Source: Gammaproteobacteria bacterium
GTDB lineage: Bacteria > Pseudomonadota > Gammaproteobacteria > Pseudomonadales > JAUIET01
DNA: 64,000 bases
Direction of reading: 5' to 3'
Assembly: GCA_030431775.1 (NCBI GenBank)
Contig: JAUIHW010000014.1
Location: 19,924 to 83,923 of the forward strand
Of the stretch, positions 45,072 through 53,795 are shown piece by piece. The notes beneath the pieces are model-generated. The model had not been told where the DNA came from and ran no database searches. It saw only the letters and a list, made by a program, of their open reading frames with translations. Position numbers and translations under genes: made by a program. Each line of letters starts with the position of its first letter. The stretch's first letter is position 1.

Positions 45072-45296
45072 TTACAAATCACGCCGAGGGAAATCCAGCA
45101 GGATCGAATCGATGATCGATTTCGCCAGATGTCTCGATTGACCCCGCTCATCCAGACGTAGAATGCGCTTCGCCCAGTCGCGCCATTTGGATTCGCCAGT
45201 GGTGGAATCGAACACATCAACTGCAACAAAACCCGTCCTTCTATTATCATTATTATCGAAAAGCGCAATTTGTTCTTGATCCGGATCAACGACCTC
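45072..45296 (-). pseudogene. Tail of a DUF4136-like lipoprotein gene, 5' end lost
   Basis: A reverse-strand frame without ATG, GTG or TTG start encodes 74 residues to a TAA at 45072-45074. Its second half (TGFVAVDVFDSTTGESKWRD ... SIIDSILLDFPRRDL) strongly resembles the C-terminal end of DUF4136 outer-membrane lipoproteins, which typically have a VDVFDxxTGxxxWRG-type strand and end in an ILxDFP motif. The 5' part with signal peptide is missing and the remaining beginning lies over the FNR box at 45276. It is read as the remnant of a truncated gene. The longer frame 45053-45289 in another phase is a shadow of this one. Confidence 0.65.
45276..45289. promoter_or_regulatory. FNR box, perfect, between cbpA operon and HMG-CoA reductase
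   Basis: TTGAT-CCGG-ATCAA, ten of ten positions, centre 45282.5. TACAAT (45313-45318, plus strand) predicts a start near 45325, 42 bases from the centre: a good class II promoter for the reductase gene. On the minus side GATAAT hexamers at 45243-45248 and 45252-45257 could serve cbpA. Confidence 0.84.
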
Positions 45297-45393
45297 TCAA
45301 TGGCCGTGTCGATACAATATTCAGTGGGCTGGTGGTTACACAGTCAGCAGTTCTGCAACTTCCTTAGAACAAACAATAAGCCGTGGAATTCCT

Positions 45394-46563
45394 ATGAGCA
45401 CTTCTTCAATACCACGTTCCGATAACGATGATTACAGCAATGAATGGGCGGCTAAGCGGCGTGACTTTCTGTCTGCGCAATTGAGCAGCTCTCTGGAAAG
45501 TATCAGTAACTATTCATTTGCCCCGGACAGTTTGCACGGCAATATCGAAAATTTTATTGGTGCGGCGCAGGTTCCTTTGGGTATTGCGGGACCGCTGCTG
45601 GTAGATGGCGAATACGCCAAGGGCGATTTCTATGTCCCTTTGGCAACCACGGAAGGCACTCTGGTGGCGAGTTATAACAGAGGTATGAAAATCGTTCACC
45701 AGGCCGGTGGAGTGAAAACCACGGTGGACGACGACGCCATGCAGCGGGCGCCAGTTTTCATATTTCCCAGCGCGCGCGAAGCTCGAGAGTTTGGTCACTG
45801 GATCGATACCAATTTTGAGCAGATCAAACGTCAGGCAGAGGCAACAACCAACACCGGCAAGCTGCAGCGAATTGAACAGTATTCTGCCAGCCGGTTTCGT
45901 TTTCTGCGTTTTGACTTTACCACCGGCGATGCAGCCGGACAAAACATGGTCGGCAAAGCGACTCTGGCGGCCTGCGATTGGATTGACAAAAACTACCCCG
46001 GTATAGAGCAGTATTATCTGGAGTCGAATTTTGCTACAGACAAGAAATCTTCGTTGGTGAATATTCTGCATACTCGAGGCAAGCGAGTAACCGCAGAGGC
46101 GGTTATTCCGAAGGAATTGATGCACAAGCTGGCGCATACCGGTGTTGATGAAATATTCAAGATTCGCCAGGCAGCCAACCTGGGTAGCATGCTGTCTGGG
46201 GCAAATAATAACGGCGCACATTCTGCCAATGCGATCGCCGCAATATTCATTGCTACAGGCCAGGACGCTGCCAATGTAGCGGAATCATCTGCTGCAGTGG
46301 CACATGCGGAGATCACCGCGCAAGGCGATTATTATTATTCGGTGACGCTGCCTTCGTTGATTGTCGCGACTCACGGTGGTGGTACCGGTCTCGCAACCCA
46401 ACGTGAGTGTTTGCAAGTGCTGGACTGCTTTGGTGAAGGCAAGGTTAAGAAACTGGCTGAAATAATTGCAGCCACTGTACTTTGTGGTGAAGTATCATTG
46501 GGCAGCGCGATCGTTGCACGGGAATGGGTATCCAGCCACGAACGCCTGGGCCGCAATCGATAA
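45394..46563 (+). CDS. Hydroxymethylglutaryl-CoA reductase
   Basis: A 389-residue HMG-CoA reductase, reducing HMG-CoA to mevalonate with two NAD(P)H. Catalytic residues are visible: E87 (TTEGTLVASYNRG), the lysine of DKK at 217-218, D291 (GQDAANVAESS) and H382 near the C-terminus (WVSSHERLGR). IENFIGAAQVPLGIAGPLLV is the CoA/HMG-binding start. Sequence features lean to the class I type. Most gammaproteobacteria make isoprenoids by the MEP pathway, so this gene is an unusual addition; no other mevalonate gene is in the window. It is preceded by a class II-like FNR promoter. Confidence 0.92.
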   Translation: MSTSSIPRSDNDDYSNEWAAKRRDFLSAQLSSSLESISNYSFAPDSLHGNIENFIGAAQVPLGIAGPLLVDGEYAKGDFYVPLATTEGTLVASYNRGMKIVHQAGGVKTTVDDDAMQRAPVFIFPSAREAREFGHWIDTNFEQIKRQAEATTNTGKLQRIEQYSASRFRFLRFDFTTGDAAGQNMVGKATLAACDWIDKNYPGIEQYYLESNFATDKKSSLVNILHTRGKRVTAEAVIPKELMHKLAHTGVDEIFKIRQAANLGSMLSGANNNGAHSANAIAAIFIATGQDAANVAESSAAVAHAEITAQGDYYYSVTLPSLIVATHGGGTGLATQRECLQVLDCFGEGKVKKLAEIIAATVLCGEVSLGSAIVAREWVSSHERLGRNR

Positions 46564-46594
46564 GGCACTTAATTCCCAGTAGCAAGAATTTTTT

Positions 46595-47605
46595 TCAACG
46601 CCATACTCCGGCAGGTGGAGAGTAGCTGTCCAGTAGCTGCATATAGTTCTGCCGTTCATAAGCAGTGGGATCGTCGATGTTTGCGTAGCTTAGGCTTCCC
46701 TTAAGCTGCTCAACAGAATCATAATGTTGCTCTTCCAGCCAACTGATCAGGTCACGCTTGATATTCTCAAGTTCACGGGCACCTTTCATCAATAAAACTG
46801 AACAGAGCTGGACAATGTCTGCGCCTGCTAATAAAAGCTTAATGACTTCCTCGGCGCTGTGTGCGCCACCGGTGGCAGCAAGATCCAGGCCGACCCGACC
46901 GCGCAAAATGGCAATCCAATGCATTCTTAACAAGGCTTCATAGGGGTTCGACAATTCCAAATTGGGAGAGAGCTGTAGGTTGTCCAGGTTGATGTCGGGT
47001 TGGTAAAAGCGATTGAACAGCACTACGCCATCGGCACCATTATCTTCAAGGGATTTCACAAATGACGGTATACAACTAATCTGGGAGCTGAGCTTCATCG
47101 CAACGGGAATGGAAACGCTGCTTTTTACAGCCTGTAGCAGCTCATGGTAACGCGCTTCTATTTCTCCGCCTGAGGTGTCAAATGAAGCCGCCAGGAAATA
47201 GGCATTAAGCTCCAGAGCATCCGCACCCGCTGAGGCAATATCTTTTGCAAATTCAGTCCAGCCACTTTTGGAAACTCCGTTCAGACTGGCAATTACCGGA
47301 ATATCCAGCGCCTGTTTGAGAGCCTCGATTTGCGCAAGATATTGTTCCTGGCTGCTGCTGTATTCGGTCTGTTCCGGATGAAAATGCTGCGCCTCACCAA
47401 AGCCAATTTCCTCCTCGTGCAGGAAACGAATCATTGCTGCTTCTTCTTGCTGTACCTGCTCTTCGAACAAGGAATACATCACGATGGCCGCCGCGCCGGC
47501 GTCTTCCAGCTGCTTTGCGGAATCGATGCTGCGCGACAGCGGGGAAGCTGAGGGCACCAATGGATTTTGCAGTTGCAGGCCAAGGTATTCAGTACGTAAG
47601 TCCAT
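46595..47605 (-). CDS. Dihydroorotate dehydrogenase-like flavoprotein of unknown role
   Basis: A 336-residue TIM-barrel flavoprotein of the DHOD/PreA fold (NPLVPSASPLSRSIDSAKQL, LNAYFLAASFD, ATGGAHSAEEVIKLLLAGAD). The position of the catalytic base loop usually containing ELNxSCPN reads ELNAYFLAAS here, so the cysteine/serine needed for dihydroorotate oxidation is missing at that site. Such DHOD-like genes are commonly found beside nifJ-type pyruvate oxidoreductases; the gap here is 19 bases. Function unknown, probably an electron-transfer partner or accessory flavoprotein. Confidence 0.85.
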   Translation of the reverse strand: MDLRTEYLGLQLQNPLVPSASPLSRSIDSAKQLEDAGAAAIVMYSLFEEQVQQEEAAMIRFLHEEEIGFGEAQHFHPEQTEYSSSQEQYLAQIEALKQALDIPVIASLNGVSKSGWTEFAKDIASAGADALELNAYFLAASFDTSGGEIEARYHELLQAVKSSVSIPVAMKLSSQISCIPSFVKSLEDNGADGVVLFNRFYQPDINLDNLQLSPNLELSNPYEALLRMHWIAILRGRVGLDLAATGGAHSAEEVIKLLLAGADIVQLCSVLLMKGARELENIKRDLISWLEEQHYDSVEQLKGSLSYANIDDPTAYERQNYMQLLDSYSPPAGVWR

Positions 47606-47624
47606 GCGTTATTCACTCCATGGT

Positions 47625-50600
47625 TTAATTTTCTGTGGACTTGCCCGGCGGCTCTTCATGAGCATACGAGATGTCGGCCAGCTGAGCGTAGTGATGATAG
47701 CGGTCCATTACCTCAGTCTGTGCCTGAGCCAGAAGTTGTGCAGCCTCCTCTGGATGAGAGCGTTGCAGCATGCTGAACCGGGTTTCTGTGAGCGCGAAAT
47801 CAGCATACGGAATTGATGGTTTTTTGGAGTCCAGCGACAGTGGGTTCTTGTTTTTATCAACCAGGCGAGGATCATAGCGATACAACGGCCAATGCCCGCT
47901 GCGGACTGCCAGATCCTGTTGTCGGTGGTTGTTTTTAAGATCCACGCCGTGGGCAATACAGGGCGAGTAGGCAATGATCAGAGAGGGCCCTTGATAAGAT
48001 TCTGCTTCCAGAAATGCGCGCAGCGTTTGCGCGTCTTTGGCGCCGTAGGCGACGTGCGCCACGTACACGTGACCATAGTCCATGGCCAGCAACGCCAGGT
48101 CCTTCTTGGCAACAGCTTTGCCGCTGGCAGCAAACTTCGCCACGGCGGCTCTTGGCGTGGCCTTTGAACTTTGACCGCCAGTGTTGGAATACACTTCCGT
48201 ATCGAGAACCAGAATATTGATATCGCAACCGGACGCGAGAACATGGTCCAGCCCTCCGTAGCCGATATCATATGCCCAGCCATCGCCACCAATAGCCCAG
48301 ATACTGCGCCTGAGCAAATTATCAGCAACGCTTTCCAGCGCTCGTGCTTGATGGCCGTCGATATTGCCCAATCTATTGCGTAACTGATGCAAGCGCTCGC
48401 GCTGCGCGTGAATGCCGGATTCCTCGTTCTGCTCAGCGTTACAGAGCTCAAATACCAATTGTTCGCCGATCTTTGCTTGAAGTTCCCGTAGCAGCTGTTC
48501 GGCATATTGACGTTGCATGTCAATTGCTGCGCGCATACCCAGAGCGAATTCAGCATTGTCTTCAAACAGCGAGTTGTTCCAGGCAGGGCCACGCCCTTCC
48601 TGGTTTGTGCTCCATGGAGTGGTTGGCAGATTGCCGCCATATATCGAAGAGCATCCGGTTGCATTGGCGACAATCATTCGGTCGCCAAATAGTTGGCTGG
48701 CAAGCTTTATATACGGAGTTTCGCCACAACCGGTGCAGGCACCGGAAAACTCAAACAACGGTTGAAACAGCATCGAGCTACTGATGATGTTGGGTCGTAC
48801 CCGAGTACGATCGTATTCCGGTAAACCCAGGAAAAACTCCCAATTGCTTTTCTCTCTTGCCCGCAATTGCGGGGTGTAAGCCACCATGTCCAGAGCTTTG
48901 TGTTTATGTTGGCTTTTGTCCCTGGCGGGGCAGATGTCAACGCACAGGCCGCAGCCAGTGCAGTCCTCTGGCGCAACTTGATAAGTGATATAGTGATCGG
49001 CAGTAAATTCCTTGCCCTTCGCCTGCAGATATTTGAAGTCGGCCGGTGCGTTTTTCAGCTGCTCGCTGGTAAATATCTTGGAACGGATCACACCATGTGG
49101 GCAGACTAACGGACACTTGCCGCACTGAATGCACAGGTCCGGGTCGAGTACTGGTATTTCCAGAGCGATGTTACGTTTCTCGTAAGCTGCCGTTCCCAGT
49201 GGCCAGGTGCCATCAGCTGGAAACTTGCTGACAGGCAGCAAGTCGCCCCGCCTGGCAATCAACTCTGCGGTGACTTCGCGAACAAACTCAGGTGCATTCC
49301 TGGGTATGAACTCAAGATGGCGAGTAGTGGCGCTACTGGTAGACGCCGGGGTGGCAATCTCATGAAGATTGTCCAAAGATTGGTCGATTGCCGTGTAATT
49401 GAGCTCGACAATACGGCGGCTTTTTCGGCCATAGGTTTTATCGACAGCGGCTTTGATTCTTTCAATCGCTTCTTGCTGGGGCAATACACCGGAAATTGCG
49501 AAAAAGCAGGCTTGCATAATGGTGTTGATTCGCCGACCCATATTGCAGCGAGCTGCTACCGAATAGGCATCTATCGAGAACAGTTTGATCTCTTTGTCAA
49601 TAATCTGCTGCTGCGTTTCCGCCGGCAGACTGTCCCATACCGCGTCCGGAGCAGCAGGCGAATTGAGCAAAAAGGTCGCACCCTTCTTCGCTGCCAGCAG
49701 CATGTCGTGCCGTTCCAGAAAAACCGTTTGATGGCAGGCAATAAAGTCTGCCTGGTCTTCGCCGATCAAATAGCTGGAACGAATCGGCTCCGGGCCGAAG
49801 CGTAAGTGGGAGATGGTGACCGCGCCAGATTTCTTGGAGTCATAAACAAAATAGCCTTGCGCATATAAGTCGTCTTGCTCGGCAATAATTTTTATGGAGT
49901 TTTTATTAGCACTGACAGTTCCATCAGAACCAAGCCCGTAGAACAGGCAACAAACCATATTGTTTTGAACAGCGGTGTGAAAACCCGTATCCCAGGTTAA
50001 GCTTGTATGGCTAACATCATCAATAATTCCCACTGTGAAATGGTTTTTGGGCTGTGGCTTGCCCAACTCGTCAAACACTGATTTGACCATGGCTGGCGTA
50101 AACTCTTTTGACGACAGGCCAAAGCGGCCACCAACTATCCTGGGGAGTTGCGAAAAGTGTGGCTCGCTGGATTGGTGATTTTCGCTTAGCGCAGTGTGAA
50201 TGTCCTTATAAAGCGGCTCGCCTTCGGCACCCGGCTCCTTGGTTCGATCAAGTACCGCAATGTGAGTGGTGGTGGTTGGTAAGGCGGTAAGGAGCGCCGC
50301 TGTTGAAAACGGGCGAAACAGGCGAACTTTCAGTAGGCCAACTTTGTCACCTTTGTGGTTAAGAAAGTCTACCGTTTCATGTACCGTTTCAGCGCCGGAA
50401 CCCATCAGAATAATGACTTTTTCAGCAGTAGCGTCGCCCACGTAATCGAACAGGTGATATTGGCGACCGGATAGCTCAGCAAAGCGGTTCATGGTCGCCT
50501 GAACAATAGCCGGCAAGCCGGTGTAATAGGGGTTTACTGACTCGCGGGCCTGAAAGAAAACATCTGGGTTTTGTGAGGTGCCACGAATTACCGGTCGTTC

Positions 50601-51233
50601 CGGGTTCAAGGCGCGGCGACGAAAATCGTGAATCCACTGCTCGTCGATCATGCTCCGCACCGTTTGGATATCAACTGCATCGATTTTTGAAATCTCGTGC
50701 GACGTTCTGAAACCGTCGAAGAAATGCAGGAAAGGTACTCTCGATTGCAGGGTGGCTGCCTGTGCAATCAGCGCAAGGTCCATCACCTCCTGTACCGACC
50801 CGGACGCCAGCTGGGCAAAGCCGGTTGAGCGTGTAGTCATGACATCGCTGTGATCACCAAATATGGACAGTGCCTGTGCTGCCACAGAGCGTGCTGCCAC
50901 ATGGATGACCAGTGGAGATAATTCGCCGGCGATTTTGTACATCTCCGGGATCATCAGCAACAAACCCTGGGAGGCCGTAAAGGTGGTGGTCAGGGCGCCA
51001 GTTTGCAGGGCTCCATGCACGGCTGCAGCCGCACCGGCTTCACTTTGCATCTCGATAACCCGGGGCACAGAACCCCACAGATTGGGTTTATCCAGGGCTG
51101 ACCAATCATCGGCCAGCTCTCCCATGGGAGAAGCCGGCGTTATCGGGTAAATCGCGATAACCTCACTGGTCAGGTGTGCAATATAGGCGGCTGCTTCATT
51201 GCCGTCGATAGTGAGTCTTCTGGTACGAGTCAT
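47625..51233 (-). CDS. nifJ: Pyruvate:ferredoxin (flavodoxin) oxidoreductase
   Basis: A 1202-residue single-chain PFOR, oxidising pyruvate to acetyl-CoA and CO2 with reduction of ferredoxin or flavodoxin, cytoplasmic and oxygen-sensitive. Domain order: alpha/N-terminal pyruvate-binding domain (YPITPASPMGELADDWSA), gamma domain (FGLGSDGTVSANKNSIKII), the two-cluster ferredoxin domain (CIQCGKCPLVCPHG and CTGCGLCVDICPARDK), then the TPP-binding domain (GCSSIYGGNLPTTPW, GDGWAYDIGYGGLDHVL, SNTGGQ). Length matches family. A degenerate FNR-like site lies upstream at 51298. With the DHOD-like gene it forms a two-gene operon. Confidence 0.96.
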   Translation of the reverse strand: MTRTRRLTIDGNEAAAYIAHLTSEVIAIYPITPASPMGELADDWSALDKPNLWGSVPRVIEMQSEAGAAAAVHGALQTGALTTTFTASQGLLLMIPEMYKIAGELSPLVIHVAARSVAAQALSIFGDHSDVMTTRSTGFAQLASGSVQEVMDLALIAQAATLQSRVPFLHFFDGFRTSHEISKIDAVDIQTVRSMIDEQWIHDFRRRALNPERPVIRGTSQNPDVFFQARESVNPYYTGLPAIVQATMNRFAELSGRQYHLFDYVGDATAEKVIILMGSGAETVHETVDFLNHKGDKVGLLKVRLFRPFSTAALLTALPTTTTHIAVLDRTKEPGAEGEPLYKDIHTALSENHQSSEPHFSQLPRIVGGRFGLSSKEFTPAMVKSVFDELGKPQPKNHFTVGIIDDVSHTSLTWDTGFHTAVQNNMVCCLFYGLGSDGTVSANKNSIKIIAEQDDLYAQGYFVYDSKKSGAVTISHLRFGPEPIRSSYLIGEDQADFIACHQTVFLERHDMLLAAKKGATFLLNSPAAPDAVWDSLPAETQQQIIDKEIKLFSIDAYSVAARCNMGRRINTIMQACFFAISGVLPQQEAIERIKAAVDKTYGRKSRRIVELNYTAIDQSLDNLHEIATPASTSSATTRHLEFIPRNAPEFVREVTAELIARRGDLLPVSKFPADGTWPLGTAAYEKRNIALEIPVLDPDLCIQCGKCPLVCPHGVIRSKIFTSEQLKNAPADFKYLQAKGKEFTADHYITYQVAPEDCTGCGLCVDICPARDKSQHKHKALDMVAYTPQLRAREKSNWEFFLGLPEYDRTRVRPNIISSSMLFQPLFEFSGACTGCGETPYIKLASQLFGDRMIVANATGCSSIYGGNLPTTPWSTNQEGRGPAWNNSLFEDNAEFALGMRAAIDMQRQYAEQLLRELQAKIGEQLVFELCNAEQNEESGIHAQRERLHQLRNRLGNIDGHQARALESVADNLLRRSIWAIGGDGWAYDIGYGGLDHVLASGCDINILVLDTEVYSNTGGQSSKATPRAAVAKFAASGKAVAKKDLALLAMDYGHVYVAHVAYGAKDAQTLRAFLEAESYQGPSLIIAYSPCIAHGVDLKNNHRQQDLAVRSGHWPLYRYDPRLVDKNKNPLSLDSKKPSIPYADFALTETRFSMLQRSHPEEAAQLLAQAQTEVMDRYHHYAQLADISYAHEEPPGKSTEN

Positions 51234-51297
51234 CGTTGCACCATTTAGCTGGTGTATGCATTCAGACTCAGTTTATCCAGGAAAAATTGTGAATCTC

Positions 51298-51311
51298 TTG
51301 TTTTCGCTCAA
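51298..51311 (-). promoter_or_regulatory. Degenerate FNR-like site upstream of nifJ
   Basis: TTGTT-TTCG-CTCAA matches eight of ten positions. TAAACT on the minus strand (51270-51275) would place the start near 51263, 41 bases from the centre. The match is weak and could be chance, but the spacing agrees. Confidence 0.42.
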
Positions 51312-51419
51312 ATAATATGCCGGTATCTGCCGGCTAATATGAACGTGATTGAATCGTGGAAAACGGGTGAATACTTGCAACGACAACTGTCTACACCCCA
51401 CGGTTCGTTCAAAGATTGA

Positions 51420-52466
51420 TTAGCAGATGCGAGGAAGCATTTCGCCAGTCAGTTGCTCAAGCTTGCGCTTGGTATTAAACGGCGTAACCAACACGCAGTC
51501 ACCCGGCCCTTCTGTCACTTCGCCAATAACGCAAGCGAGTTTTGTTTGCGGATGACGGTGCATAATCGCCAGGGCCTGGTTCACATCGGTCTGGGGTAAC
51601 ACTGTGAGCATGCAACCTTCGTTAGCAATATACAGTTCGTCCAGACCAAGAATGCTGGACAAGGAGCGCACTTCCGTGGATACCGGAATATGTTCCTGCT
51701 GCAACTCAAAGCGGGTTCGCGAGCTGGATGCAAGTTCGATGGCACAGCCGGCCAGGCCGCCGCGGGTTAGGTCTCGTAGGCAGTGAATATCAATATTCGC
51801 GCTCAGCAGTTCCTCAACGATAAGGTGCAGAGGGGCAAGGTCACTTTTTATGCTCGTCGCAAAATCATATTCCTCACGCTGGGCCATAACTGAGCAGCCG
51901 TGTCGGCCAATATCACCGCTGCAGATAATTGCGTCACCGACTGCGATGCGGTCAGTCGCCGGCGGTCTCGGGTGATCAATCGACCCGACACCAGCGGTAT
52001 TGATAAAGATGCCGTCCGCTTTTCCGGCATTAACGACCTTGGTATCACCGGTAACCACCTGCACGTCACATCGGTTCGCTGTGTCGGCAATTGACTTGAC
52101 TATGCGTGACAGAGTATCTATTGGGAAGCCCTCTTCTATTATCAGCCCCAGAGAAATATACAACGGCCTGGCACCGCTCATAGACAGGTCATTAACGGTG
52201 CCGATCACTGCAAGCTGACCGATATCGCCACCTGGAAAGAATAGAGGGTCGATAACATAAGAATCAGTGGTAAAAGCCAGACTGGTGCCGCGGACTGGAA
52301 TGCTTGCACTGTCCTGCAGAGGGGCGAGATATTCACTGCGCAGATGTTTCAGTATGACGTCATTAAGTAGCTGTGCACTTTTCCTTCCTCCGGACCCATG
52401 AGCGAGTGTTATTACGTCGTCATGGCTGCTGATGGGGCATAACACCTGTTCGAAGTCTACGGTCAC
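51420..52466 (-). CDS. hypE: Hydrogenase maturation factor HypE
   Basis: A 348-residue ATP-dependent dehydratase of the PurM/AIR synthetase fold. It carries the thiocarbamoyl group on its C-terminal cysteine and turns it into the cyanide ligand of the [NiFe] site; the required C-terminal motif is intact (MLPRIC, last residue Cys). Substrate segments LAHGSGGRKSAQLLND and GDTKVV are present. The start is GTG at 52466, overlapping the hypD stop (GTGA); longer frames run into hypD. Confidence 0.95.
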   Translation of the reverse strand: MTVDFEQVLCPISSHDDVITLAHGSGGRKSAQLLNDVILKHLRSEYLAPLQDSASIPVRGTSLAFTTDSYVIDPLFFPGGDIGQLAVIGTVNDLSMSGARPLYISLGLIIEEGFPIDTLSRIVKSIADTANRCDVQVVTGDTKVVNAGKADGIFINTAGVGSIDHPRPPATDRIAVGDAIICSGDIGRHGCSVMAQREEYDFATSIKSDLAPLHLIVEELLSANIDIHCLRDLTRGGLAGCAIELASSSRTRFELQQEHIPVSTEVRSLSSILGLDELYIANEGCMLTVLPQTDVNQALAIMHRHPQTKLACVIGEVTEGPGDCVLVTPFNTKRKLEQLTGEMLPRIC

Positions 52467-53554
52467 AGGGCATCGCTCGAGTAATTGTAGTAAGCAGCAC
52501 AGGCACCTTCGCTGGAAACCATAGGGGCACCCAAAGGATGCTCTGGAGTGCACTGCGTGCCAAAGCTAGGGCACTGCGATGGCCTCTTCAGGCCTTGCAG
52601 CACTTCTCCGCTGATACAGGCCGTGGCGTCGGCGTTTGATGTTCCCGTGAAGGGATGCAACAAGCTTGCATCAAAGCGTTTATATTCCTCCCGTAAAACC
52701 AGGCCGCTATTGGGTATGCAGCCTATTCCCCGCCACTGTTGATCGGCAATTTCGAATACCCGATTTAGCACCGCTTGTGCCGGGTGATTACCCGTTGGCT
52801 TCACACTGCGCTTATAGCTGTTCATCAGGCCGAAAGTGCCTTGCTCCAGTGCAGCGATACAGTGATTGATTCCGAGCATAATATCCAGCGGCTCGAAACC
52901 GGTGATTGCTATCGGCACCTGGTATTCTTCCGCCAGTTCGGCATACTCGGATTCGCCCATAATAGTGCAAACGTGTCCTGCTGCCAGAAACGCATCAATA
53001 TTGTGCCGAGGGTTAGACATAATTGCTCGAATGGCCGGTGGTACTGTGACCTGCGATACCAGTACAGAGAAGTTTCGCAGCTGTTGTTGCTCGGCCTGTA
53101 CAATGCAGTGCGCGTTAAGTGGAGCAGTGGTTTCAAAGCCAATGGCCAGAAGGACAACCTGTTTGTCACAGTTCTGGGCGGCGATTTTCAGGGTGTCGGT
53201 GGGGGAGTAAATCAGTTGCACCTTGCCGCCCTGCGCCCTGGCCTGCAACAGCGACAAGCTGGAGCCCGGAACATTCAGCATGTCCCCAAAGGAACAAACT
53301 ATACAGTCTTGTCGCAAAGCGAGCTCCACCGCGTGGTCAATGATCGAGGTGGGGGTAACGCATACGGGGCAGCCTGGCCCATGAATAAGGTTGATCGAGT
53401 CTGGGAGTAGACTCTCAAGACCATTCTTGACAATGGTATTGGTCTGGCTTCCACACACTTCCATTATGGTCCATGGTTGAGAGGTATTGCGGGCAATGGA
53501 TCGGCGACAAAGGTCTACAGCCTCGGGAGAACAGAACTCATCGATGTATTTCAT
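52463..53554 (-). CDS. hypD: Hydrogenase maturation factor HypD
   Basis: A 363-residue iron-sulfur scaffold that, with HypC, assembles the Fe(CN)2CO unit. Motifs: IMEVCGSQTN, IHGPGCPVCVTP, GFETTAP and the C-terminal [4Fe-4S] region with CPSFGTQCTPEHPLGAPMVS followed by EGACAAYYNY. ATG at 53554 (MKYIDEFCSPEAV) matches family starts and overlaps the hypC end by 17 bases. Confidence 0.96.
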   Translation of the reverse strand: MKYIDEFCSPEAVDLCRRSIARNTSQPWTIMEVCGSQTNTIVKNGLESLLPDSINLIHGPGCPVCVTPTSIIDHAVELALRQDCIVCSFGDMLNVPGSSLSLLQARAQGGKVQLIYSPTDTLKIAAQNCDKQVVLLAIGFETTAPLNAHCIVQAEQQQLRNFSVLVSQVTVPPAIRAIMSNPRHNIDAFLAAGHVCTIMGESEYAELAEEYQVPIAITGFEPLDIMLGINHCIAALEQGTFGLMNSYKRSVKPTGNHPAQAVLNRVFEIADQQWRGIGCIPNSGLVLREEYKRFDASLLHPFTGTSNADATACISGEVLQGLKRPSQCPSFGTQCTPEHPLGAPMVSSEGACAAYYNYSSDAL

Positions 53555-53789
53555 CGGCACTATCCTGCTGGTATTGCTGTACGGTTTGCAGAGTGAGCTC
53601 GGCTTCTTCCTGATCCAGAACGGCGATCGCAAAGCCGGCGTGCACTATGACATAATCGTTTAAAGTGGCCTCCGGTACGAATGAAAGGTTCACGGGTTTG
53701 CGTAAGCCGTTATAGCTGACTTCACCGATTATCTGCCCATCGTCAGCCTCTCGACGGGCGCACACCTGACCGGGAACCGCTAGGCACAT
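53538..53789 (-). CDS. hypC: Hydrogenase assembly chaperone HypC
   Basis: An 83-residue OB-fold chaperone starting MCLAVPGQV; the essential second-position cysteine that holds the iron fragment with HypD is present. It has the normal size and lies six bases after hypF and overlapping hypD, so hypF-C-D-E are a single minus-strand transcript. Confidence 0.96.
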   Translation of the reverse strand: MCLAVPGQVCARREADDGQIIGEVSYNGLRKPVNLSFVPEATLNDYVIVHAGFAIAVLDQEEAELTLQTVQQYQQDSADEIHR

Positions 53790-53795
53790 GAGGCT

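Noticed and set aside
45053..45289. A 78-codon open frame with ATG on the minus strand upstream of cbpA
   Set aside because: Its translation is low-complexity and unlike any known protein, it covers the FNR box, and another frame over the same bases encodes a recognisable DUF4136-like tail.
51320..51336. GCCGG/CCGGC hairpin between hypE and nifJ regions as terminator or operator
   Set aside because: Five-base stem with six-base loop and no T-run or repeat elsewhere; not distinguishable from chance.
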